A stretch of DNA of 64,000 nucleotides, taken from Xiphias gladius (taxonomy: Eukaryota > Chordata > Actinopteri > Istiophoriformes > Xiphiidae). A model generated the notes under the pieces. The model had not been told where the DNA came from and did no database searches. It was given only the letters and a program-made list of their open reading frames with translations. Both the position numbers and the translations under genes were made by a program. Shown here in pieces: positions 1 to 11,600 of the stretch; position 1 is the stretch's first letter, and each line of letters starts with the position of its first letter. The stretch is from positions 11,455,501 through 11,519,500 of the forward strand of contig NC_053422.1 in NCBI RefSeq assembly GCF_016859285.1. Reading direction: 5' to 3'.

Positions 1-1615
1 CATAACTTTATACATCACGTAGAGACAAGCTGGGAAAAACCGGTCAAGAGTGCTGAAGTGGAGCTTTCACACACTATTTCATATGTCTGCTGGCCGTTTG
101 AAAGACTGTAAATAGACGACATTATAGTTTAATTTGTGTATAAGTAGGGAAACTATTTATTTTTTACGACCTTGACTTGTTCTGTAATAATGTTTTGAGT
201 GAATATCACTCAAGATTGTAAACCCCAACAGCTTCATATTTTGTTTTAAAGGAAAAAAAAAAAAAAGAACTCAGACTCGTAGTTGAGTTTGTGCTGAAAA
301 ATGACACCGTGCATGTGGAGTAAGGACAGTTTAAAAGGCTATAAACGAAGACAGAAATGAATGCACAGGAAATCAGAAAAATTAACCAAAATGGACCTGG
401 ACCCCTAAGGATTACTGTCATTCGCAGTTTACACAAACCTACACACTTGCATTCACTATGCTACTACACTTGTTTTTGGCTAAATGCGTTTTCAAAACAA
501 ACACAAATTCCCTCTTTAATGTCCTCTGCTTAGTGTTTGGAAAGGATTGTTCAACTTAGTGCAGTATCTCTGACTTACATGGTACAGGCGCGTGTGCCAT
601 TTCCTTGAAGGTTACCCAGACAAGTTGCCTAGACGGTATTATCAAACTACTGCTAGCGTTCGTTGCTCCCTAGGCATTCAAACAATGAGGAAAAAAGGTC
701 TTGTGTTTTGCATGCAGTTTCGAATTGCAGCTTCCCCCCTCTGATGAGCCACTGAACACACACATTGCCCCCTAACTTAAATTTCTTTTGAGGTAGTTAA
801 ATTACCAATGGAGCATAAAGATGGGAAAATGACAGAGGAAAAGCTTGGTGTTGGGCTTTAACAAATGTTTAAGCTGCTGAGCTCCGCCCATCTCACTGTA
901 TCCTTAGAGGGTGGGAACCCTACCTGATAGCCAGTTCCATGTTGTTTTTGCCCATCCCATTCAAAACAACCTTTCACCCGGGCAGAGGTTTTCTGTGGGA
1001 TTTTTAAATCCTCTGGCATCCTAGTTCCTTTTAGTCATTTATCATTTTTGGAGAGCAGGGTTCAGCCAGAAACTTGTTGCCAAGTTTAAGACTGATTCCT
1101 CCCCCCTTTTGAAATGGAAAATATGTCTTAATAGTGAGTCTCTCTTGCCTTTATCTAGACTTCCACGGATGATCATTTTTGACTCAAGTTTTTAAATACA
1201 AGAAGGAACAAAGTTGCTGTTCGTCTTCTGCAGTGAGATTTTAGTCAATCTTAATGCGGCAGTATGTCCTTCGTTCGACAGCTTTCTCTTTAATGAACCA
1301 CTTCCAGCAGAGCAGCGTTATACAGTAGGAATGGCATATTGGCAGCAGAGGCTTCACTCCATGGAGGCCAACAGGAAGGGAGAAAGGTCACTCAGTCGTC
1401 TAACTAGTCATTTGATTGGGACCACACAACTCTCTCTGCCTATCTCTATCTTCATCACTGCAGGGAATCAAGTCACCAAGTTCCTCTTTTTTTTTTACTG
1501 CAGAGCTCTGCCTAGGTTGTCTCACATGGCATTATAGGAAAACAGGCTCTAGACTAGTAGAGTAATAAAGTATTACCACTTTCTGTCAATTCCTGATGTT
1601 CTGTTTTGTCTTCAG
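1..1615. other. Upstream non-coding DNA of sytl4, nothing identified
   Basis: No open frame here has recognisable domain content; the longest (1214-1537 +) has no family features. It is probably 5' intron or flanking sequence of sytl4 and may hide an untranslated exon. Confidence 0.4.
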
Positions 1616-1687
1616 GTATCTTCTCAATGCGACAGCGACTGGGCTGAGCCAGTTAACCTGCACTAAGGGGTTTTGGTTGAAGGCACA
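1616..1687 (+). other. sytl4: 5'UTR part of the first coding exon of sytl4
   Basis: A pyrimidine-rich acceptor (gttttgtcttcag) ends at 1615, and 72 bases lead to the ATG at 1688. At least one non-coding exon must therefore lie upstream, either in 1-1600 or outside the window. I could not place it. Confidence 0.6.
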
Positions 1688-4600
1688 ATGCCCCAGGCTG
1701 CTGACATGATCAACCTAGGCTTCCTGTCTGACTCTGAGCGGGAGCTGATCCTGGAGGTGCTGCGACGGGACGAGGAGCTGAGGCAGGCTGAGGAGCAGCG
1801 TGTACGGTGAGAGGAGAGCACTCTCTATTAAGTGTACTAAATGGTTAAACTTACCTGCTTTACTGTTCTCTATTTATGAGTTATAAAAGTACCAAAATAT
1901 ATAAGGTGTTACAAATGTAGTCAATTCAAGTTTTTACTAATTAAAACTAAATTGTTCAGTTCGAGTATAGCGTAATTCACCTTGTAGGCGTTTGATATTT
2001 ATTATTCTTAGAATGTGACTGATGAATAAGTTGGACTGATATATCGGTAAATATTAGGTTAATGCAGACAAATATTAGCATATGTGTTGGAGTATCAGTC
2101 GGGCTATAGCTATGATGTGTTGTTGTAGGTAGTTAATATTTGTTACTGTCACAGGTTTTTGGTGGGTATTTATTGCTGGCAGGGTTGGGTGTTGAACCTC
2201 AGTCATTTGTAGGTGCTGACCAAATTGTATCTGTAGAATCAAATATTAAAAACTGTCAAATATCAAAACTTGGCATCCGAAGCTTGGTCAGACTCTTATT
2301 ATTGTTTACTTGTTCTTTGATCAGATACAGTGGCAAGACAAAGTGAGTGAACCCTTTGGAATGAACTGGTTTTCTGCATTAATTGCTCATAAAATGTGAT
2401 CTGATATTCATCTAAGTCACAAGTATAGACAAACACAATGCCCTTAAGCTAATAACCTGCAAACAATTCCAATCTTTAGTGTATTGAGCACACCCATTAA
2501 ACTTTCACAGTGCTGGTGGAAAAAGTAAGTGAGCCCTTGGATTTAATAACTGGTTGCACCTCCTTTGGTAGCAGTAACCTTCAAATAAGCTCTCCGGTAG
2601 GTAAGGATCAGACCTGCACAACATTCAGGAGTAAATTTGGACCATCCTTCCTCACAGAGCTACTTCGGCTCAGCCATATTCTTAGGATGCCTGGTTTGAA
2701 CAGCTTTCAGAGCTCATTCCACAGCATCTCTGTTGGGTTAAGGGCTCCGACTAGGCCACTCCAGAAGGTGGATTTTCTTTGTTTGGAATCATTGTGTACT
2801 AGATTTTCTTCCATGTTTAGGGTCGTTGTCCTGCTGCATAACCCAACTTCTACTGAGCTTCAGCAGATGGACAGCCCCCCCCCCACCGACATTAGATACC
2901 TTGATAAACCTGGGAATTCATTTTCCCCTCGATGATGGTGAGCTGTCCAGGCCCAGGGCAGCAAACCTACTCCTGTGGTACTCCCTCACTTCACCTCTCT
3001 GATCTGATGTTTGTTGTTATTATACATATCACTTTTTTTTACTCCAGATATAGTGCTGTGTGTTCTTTCCAAACAATTCAACCTTAGTTTGATCAGTCCA
3101 CAACACATTTTCCAAGTAGCGTTGTGGATTGTCCAACTGTGCTTCTGCCATGGACACCATACTTCATTCCACAGAACTAAATCATCTCGATTTATAGACA
3201 GTTTGTCTGACTGTGGACTGATGAATATCTAAACTCTGCGAAATGATTTTGTAGCCTTGATCGTAAATCTTCTTAGATCTTTTTTGTTTTAGTGGTCAAA
3301 GTAGCTCTTAACCACGCCTCCAATCTGGTATATAGAAAAAAGTATTGTTTTGGTCTTGATAATGAATATAAGGTATCTTGTTGGCACCAGTATTGCAAAC
3401 GGTACCCAGCCTAAGCTACTGAGTGCTGAAGACAGAGGCCATGTAGTGGACAACAAATATATCTTACCTTAATATACACAGTCTTTTGTTGCAGTGTGTG
3501 ATATCTTGATTTTTAGGGCTGGGCCATAATTAATTTTTATTGTTTGTCAATGGAATTGCACGGTATTGATATCAAATTGTGTTAGGATAACAGTATTGTT
3601 TTGGTATTGAGTTACTGCAGATTTTAGTCTCTTGTTTGAACCAGTTTTTCAAATGGTACCCAGCCTAATTTACTGGGTGCTGAAGACAAACACTACAGAC
3701 CATGCAGTGGACAACAAGTATATCTTACCTTAATATACACAGTTTTGTGTTGCAGTGTGTAATATCTTGATTTTAGGGCTGGGCCATAATTAATTTTTAT
3801 CGTTTATCAATGGAATTGCATGGTATTCATATCAAATTGTGTTTTTAGTTTTGTAAGAATCAGACAAAATGAGTTACTGCAGATTTTAGTTTTACATTTT
3901 TGAAGAGCTTGTCTATTATAAAGCTTAACAGTGGAACACCGTTAACTGCATTGTGCTTTAGTTTGATTATTTTATGTGATTTTTGCATACATTTGCCATG
4001 TTGTCATATACAATCACCAAGTGCTTTAGTAGGGACACGATACTAATACTGGGTAGGGCCTCCCTTTGCTCTGAAAACTGACTCAATTCTTTGTGGCCTG
4101 GATTCCACAGGATGTTGGAAACGTTGTTTTGAGATTCTGGTCCATGTTGACGTGATTGCAAAACTTAATTTCTGCAGATTTGTCAGCTGCACATTCATGC
4201 TGCCAATTTCCCATTCTACCACATCCCAAAGGTGTTCTACTGGATTCAGATCTGGTGACTGGGGAGGTCGTCAATGTACACTGAACTCACTGCCATGAAA
4301 TTAACCATGACGACTTTTGATTAGTGACATGGTGCATTATCATGCTGGAATTAGAGCAGTAGAAAATGGTAAATTGTGGCCATAAAGGGGTTAAGAACTT
4401 GGTCGTAAGCAATACTCGGAAAGGCTGTGGCATTCAACTGCTGATTGATTGCTATTATGGGGCCTAAAGTGTGCCAGGAAAACATTCCCCACACCATTAC
4501 ACCACCACCAGCATTCTGGACTGTTGACACAAGGAAGGCTGGGTCCATTGATTCATCATGTTGATGCCAAATTCTGACCCTACCATAGGTAGGCCACAGC

Positions 4601-7600
4601 TGAAATCCAGATTCATCAGACCAGGCTACATTTTCCCAGTCTTAAACTGTCCAGTTTTGGTGAGCCTGTGCCCACTGCAGCCTCAGATTTCTATTCTTGG
4701 CTGAGAGGAGTGGAACGTGACATGCTCTTTCTCTGTTGTTGGCCATTCGGCTCAAGGTTTGATGTGTTGTGCATTCTGAGATGCTTTTCTGCTCACCACA
4801 GTTGTACAGAGTGGTTGTCTGATTTATCATAGCCTTTCAGTCAGCTCCAACCAGCCCGGCCATTCTCCCAAACCTCTCTCATCAACAAGATGTTTCCGTC
4901 CGCTCGCTGGATGTTTACTGTTTACGCAGCATTCTGAGTAATCTTTAGAGACTATTGTGCATGGAAATCCCAGGAGATCAACCGTTTCAGAAACACTCAG
5001 ACTAGCTTGTCTGGCACCAACAATCATGTTATGGTCGGAGTCACTGAGGGCATTCTGATGTTAGATGTGAACATTAACTAAAGCTCCTGACCTGTATCTG
5101 CATGATTTTATGTATTACATTGTTCCCACATGATTGGTTGATTGGATAACTGCATGAATAAGCAGGTGTACAGGTGTTCCTAACCAAGTTATCAGTGAGT
5201 GTATAATCATATTGAAAATAATTTTTAAAAATACACATCGTCCAACCCCAGTCCTTGATTTAGACATATCATTTAAGGACAAATCTATCCTGTAACACTT
5301 GACAGGATTAAAAAAGATTAAATGTATTGTATGTTTCTATGCCTATTACAATGTTTGAACTTTTCTTACCACTGTAGATGGCTGTCAAGGGCCTGCTTCA
5401 CCTTTTGTATATGTAAAACCCAAAACTCAATGCAGTGCATGATGTCATTCCTGTCTTTTTGTTTTTGCTGCAGGAACTTGAAGACAGAGTTGCTGGATGT
5501 GAAGAGGAAAGGGGCCAAACGTTGCAGTGGAAGATACAGTCAGCGTAGTTGTGGCAGATGCCTGGAGCCTCTGAGTCGACTGACTGTTTTCTCCAGCCAG
5601 TGTAAGATGTGCAATCACCACGTGTGCCACAACTGCCGAACAATCCTCCCCAATGGATCCTGGCTGTGCAGTGTGTGTGCCAAAGAACTGTAAGATACCA
5701 TTTTGTTCATGCTGTCCCTTAAAGGTTCCCTGTTAGTTTTTTTGGGGGGGCTCCAGTTATGCCATAGAGCTGTTTTTCTGAGTAGATCTGTTTTTTTTAA
5801 TCTTCAGACTTTATTGATTTAAAATACTTAAAAAAAGATATCAGCTTTGCAAAAGTTCTTAGGTAAGTAATTCATTTAACACATTTGTTAGAGCTCAAGG
5901 CTACACAACACATTTTGGTGAGTAACATTAAATGTCATCAGACATTTGTTTGTTTATCAGAAAACTCCTAGCCTGCAACTGTTTTCCAACTAATATTTCA
6001 TCCGAATCAAAATAATATCTTCAAAGCAAATGGCCTTCACCGAAAACTATTTGGTGTACATATGAAAGCAGTATACAAGATCATGTGGAATGAAATCAAT
6101 AATAACCAGTGTTTTGAGCCTGTTGGATCAACTTTATGATGACTTTGGAGGATTTAGTTTGTGGTGCTGTTGAATTGTATAGTGTTATACTGACAAGTGT
6201 ATGTATTATTTTGTCCACACCATTTGTATCAGTGAGGGGAGGCTAAATAACAGAAACACCGCATTGTATTAATGCAATGGGCTGTGCAGCTGATAACAGT
6301 CCAACATATAGTATATCTGTCCATATATTTAACTTTCTTTCCTTGTTCCTTGTCGTGTCTGGCGCTGACACTAATAGATATATCTATGAAAACTTATTTT
6401 AAGTAATATAATTTTATATATACAGTAATGATAACAGTAATGTACAGCATGTTGCAAAATACTGATGAGCTCTCAATACACAGCTCACAGTGTGTTCGGT
6501 AACCATTAACTAATATGGCATTTAACTGCTGAATGTGTGTTCAGTTGTCTGTTCAGTTTAGAGCTTTAAAAAGTCTATGTATTTGATTCCAGGGATCTAA
6601 AGAAAAGGACAGGTGACTGGTTCTACGATCAAAGGGTCAACCGTTTCTCCACAGTGCCTGGACATGACCTAGTGAGGGTCTCCTTGAAAAGGAGACTGCC
6701 GTGTGAGTACAGGAAGAGGAAGTGGGTATCAACTGTTCAACTAGGAATGTAAACAGCTCTCAGCCAGCCCCGAATGGAATGGCCACAGTCATAGGAATTT
6801 TGTTTCAGTGAAACAGTGAAAGGAGAGAAATGTCAACAAAAACTGCAATAACATGATAGCTTTTTGTTTAACTGGTATGGAAGAGTGATTTTGTTCTGTG
6901 TTATAGTGAAGAAGCGTGAGACAACAGGAGAGAGGCTATTGAGAAGTACTGAAATAAACATAAATCCTCCTACTCCTGTGCCTCGGCCCAGGCAGAAAAA
7001 ACAGACAGATAACAAAGGGTTTGTCCTCATTCTTCACATCAGCTTTGTAGGTTTTAGAAATGTTAAGGTATGGATTTCTGAAACGCAGAATAAGAATGTC
7101 TCACCCTTTTGTCACATTTTCTCTGTCAGCAATTCAAGCGACAATTCAGGATCAGTTGTTTCAAGGGAATCATTTGAATCAAAGGAGGACGTTTGGTCGA
7201 AGCCAACTCGCAGTGACACAGAGTCTGCAGAAAATGGCAGCATAAGTGGCGTTAAAAATGAGACAGAGTCTGGCCACGGGACCCCTGAGCAACCAAGGTA
7301 AACTCACTGTATAGTTATTCTCAAAGACACAAACGCTGTCAACTTTCACTTAAAAACAAACAAATTCCACTTTAAACAACATTTGAGGCAGGTAATGCTT
7401 TAGTCTTTAGCCCACTTCCCCACAGCTGGCCACGGTCCTGCCTGGTCAACTGGACTACCTTGAAATCCAGTCTAGTTTTAAGCTGACACAGTTAGGGCTC
7501 GGACAGGGCTCGGACATCATTTTTAAATGAAGAAAACTGATTAATACAAATTACGTTGTGATTTCTTACATAATTCTTTAAATTTTCAGACAATAGGTAG

Positions 7601-8593
7601 AGTAATCACAATACTTTTTTACTACACATTTGGATTAGTTGGCCCGCAATTCTAAACTTCAAGGTTTCCACTAAAAAAAGACAAGGGTTTGACAATCAAG
7701 ACAGAATTTAAAAATCATAAATCTGTTATTGAAATTAAAATATAGAAATTGCAATAAATGAAGTTTTCAATAAAACTTTCCAGAGTTTAAAGCGTTGCTA
7801 AGGTCTGTCAATAATAAACTTGCAGTAACCTCAGGGTATAGATCTGTTTTCTTGCACTCATTCTACGTGATTGCTCTGTTAAAATAGAGAGAAATAATAA
7901 ATCAGTGCCGTCAACTTCATTAAATGTAGATAGGTGCTGATTCCGCACAAGGAAACCATCCAAAATAATGAACAGGTCAGCACTTCATTTAAGTTAGTAA
8001 TTCATGCCAGTTTCAGGCGTGGTTGTAACACTGTTTCCAGGGTTTTCCTGTCTTAAATGTCCACGTAAGTAATAAAGTCCTGCTCATGGCATAAAAATAT
8101 GCTGAGATTTCCAAATGCCAATTTCAGGCAGATGGAGGTAAGGGGTAGACATCTACACATTCTATGTATTTGAAAAGTAAAAAGTTGCATCTTTTCAGCT
8201 GTATTTTAATTTTAATTTATGTTGTAAACCAGGAGAGAACACCACTCAGTTCAGTCCAGCCCAGCAGGGTCCAGTGTTTCCAGTCTGAGCGTCCCAGTCA
8301 CAGCAGAGATTGTCAGTGATGACAGCGCCAACTCAGAAGCTAACACTGTAAGATGCTTTTAAGTGGACGTGGTGTCAAATCATTTTATTTTTTTCCTTCT
8401 CTGATTGTGTCTCCCTCTTTTTGTCACCACAGGCCACGGAAATAAAACCAGTCAGTCCGAGCCCAGAGTTGGACGTTGATAGACTCTTCAAGAAGAGTGT
8501 CAAACGACCCCCAAAGCCTGCTGGTTAGTGTCTTCTATTACCATGTGCAGTGCTGTTTTTTTTTGTTTTTTTTTTTTAATTCCAGAATCAAAT

Positions 8594-8650
<57 letters not shown>

Positions 8651-11600
8651 ACGTGTTGTCGGTCTTAATGTTTAGAGTACGTGTCGACGGTGGACCTGCG
8701 TGATGGACGTGACACATCAGAGGCCTCAATGGGCAACAGGAGTCATTCTGTACCAGGCTTAGACATACAGGTAAGTCGTTTACAAAAAAAAAAATCTAAC
8801 TTTTGATACTCTTACATTCTGTTATGTTACGTTTAATGTTTTATAAAGCTTTTAAATTATTATATTAGTAATAGATTGGCCTCTGTTTTTTGTATTCTGA
8901 GAGGACCAGTTGGTAAACCTCAGTCCAGGGACACAAACCTTGTCCTTCCACCATGTCTTTTCTTTGTGATATTGTAAATTTTCACTATCCCCCAACACTA
9001 GTACATACTTCAGGTAGAGGTATTCCACAGGTCCAAGAATGACACTAGGTATAGCTACCAAGCAGTAGTGGTGATGGTAAGAGTAATAGAGCAGAAGGTC
9101 TCTGGCAGAGAAAAGTGTAGGTAAAGCTTCTTTTTAAAAACAAAAAAAAATTCTGGTGCTGCATTTAGTTCTGGCCTACTGAGGCTGTTTTTGGGCTATT
9201 TTGCCTCTTCTGTGGTGGATTATTTCCTGCATGATGTGTCGAACATCTTTGCCAAACGGGTGTAGTTAGAAACACTAAAACCTGGCCTTCACAGTTGATG
9301 TTTCAGATATTTTAACATTTTCCTGCCATTTAACTCAATTATAATGTTAACAGATTTGGCTAGTTATGGGTACTGAAGTCAAAGATGCATCTTCAGTGGC
9401 CTTACTAAAACTCTTGGTGTTTAAAAGTAGATTTTTCTTTGAACTCTATTCCAGATTACCTGCTACATTTCTGGTAACCCATTATTTTATGTATTGTTGT
9501 TTTTTATTTTTCTAAACATGAATCTTTTCTTAAAACAAGTGAAATCTAATGGGGGTAAAAATCCCACTGTGTGTATGATCAGCCTTCTAAATGTCTATTA
9601 TTGTACCACAGGAAGATGAAGAGGAGGAGGAAGATATTGACAGCTTGGTTAGCTTTCATAAAAGAACAATGGCATCGAGCTTCTCCAGCCTGCATAGCTC
9701 AAAGGTAAAGAATTGACATTTCTCACAGCTCGCATTAGTCGTCTGAAAGCTTTTTGAAGAACAGCTCATTATGTGTCTCAGAACGGAATTGATGTTAGAT
9801 AATCTGAACGAGCATCTATAACCTCAGGATATCCTCCGGCAAGTTAGGAAGTGTGAAACTGATGTGTAAAGTCAAAGCCAGAATGTTTCTATAGTTACCA
9901 AAGCCTTGGGCAAAAGCAAAGCTGAGGCCAACATGACTTTCATGCTGTCACTCTGAATTTAGATATTGATAGAATGATCCTCATCTCTGCTAATTTCTTT
10001 GTTTGTCCCTGACTCACTTTCTGATAACCCTCCAGCATTTATTTTTATAAATATGATTTCTTTGTTTTATGTTATTTCTTCCTTCTGTCTCCCTAAACTT
10101 TGATCTGCAGCATTAAATCTTTTACACTATGTCTGTCCAGAAATGATCTAAATGTCAATATTTGGTATTAATGAAACTTAAAACAAACACAGGAATTGTT
10201 AGTGATTATTTATTCATCTCGGGTGTATCTATGATTCTGCAGAGTACACTGGGCAGCCTAATGAGTATTTACAGTGAAGCAGGAGACTTTGACAGTGTGG
10301 AGGTGAGTGGAGACGTCGTGTTCTCTATTAGCTACGACGAACACACCCAGAGCCTCCAGGTCTTCATCAAAGAGTGCCACGGGCTGGCCTATGGTGATGC
10401 GTCACGGCGGCTTTCCAACCCGTAAATATTAATGACTTTCACTTTTTCCAAGCATAGCTGTAATGTGAAGCTCCAATAGGAAAACCACATCACTTGAAGC
10501 ACAGTTTGCTTCAAACTTCAAACTTTGGGCTTCACGTAGAGCAGCTGTGCTAATTCTGGCTCTGAAACGACACATTTTTCTACTGGACAAACACCACTCA
10601 GCGATATTAACACAGCTGTGATCAGTGTAGATAAGAGGTTGCTGTGTTTACAAAGTCAAAACAATCACGTCCCAGAAGTGATTACTTGAGCCTCACAGGA
10701 AATTGAATCTCGACAGATTTTTCGCAGCATTTGATCAGGAAATACAGCGACAGTAGCACTGCCAAAGAGAAATACTGGTTGACATACTTTTCTGTTTTTG
10801 TTTCAGTTATGTCAAATGTTATCTACTCCCTGACAAATCTCGCCAGAGCAAAAGGAAGACCGCCGTCAAGAGAAACACTATCAGTCCTGTCTACAAAGAA
10901 ACACTGAAGGTGATGGTTTATAACTCGCTCCTCTCAAACTGTACTGCTGCTGTTGACCTTATCCTGTTGACTTAATGATGCTTCTGATTAGTGACCTTGC
11001 ATCATGCCTGCTGTAAATGACCACACCTAGAGAGAGCTTAAGATTGATTGCATTGCATAGTAGAATACCTGTTGTCTGTTATACCGGTTTTAAATAAATA
11101 AATATATATACATAAATAAATAAAAATATAATGAAATTTAGAAGAACAACAAACAAGTAACAAATTACTGCTCTGCATTTTTGGATTTGCTCTTTAAAGG
11201 TTTGGAAGAAGGTAATTATTCAAAAGATTTTACACACAACTTCCGATAAACTCTGAATTCATCTTCTGCTTTAATATATCTTCCATGATTTATTTAAAAC
11301 TCCTTCAGCACCAGAGCATTAAAATTATACCAGACTTCTCCATCACTGTATCGGTACTGAGACAGGCGTTTGATCCATCTGGTCTCCTCATATTCCACTT
11401 GCAGTACTCTATCGGCCGCTCTCAGCTGTTCTGCCGCTCCATGCTGATATCGGTCTGGCATCATGGTCGCCTCAGCCGCAACACCTTCCTGGGAGAGATG
11501 GAGATCCCTCTGGACTGCCGAGACCTCGACTCTCCATATGAGGACCGTGTGGCTCTGATGGCAAAGGTAGATCATGTTGTTCTTTACAATACTCTGATGG

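Noticed and set aside
1214..1537. 107-codon frame upstream of sytl4
   Set aside because: No domain, no splice context and low-complexity ending; likely chance.
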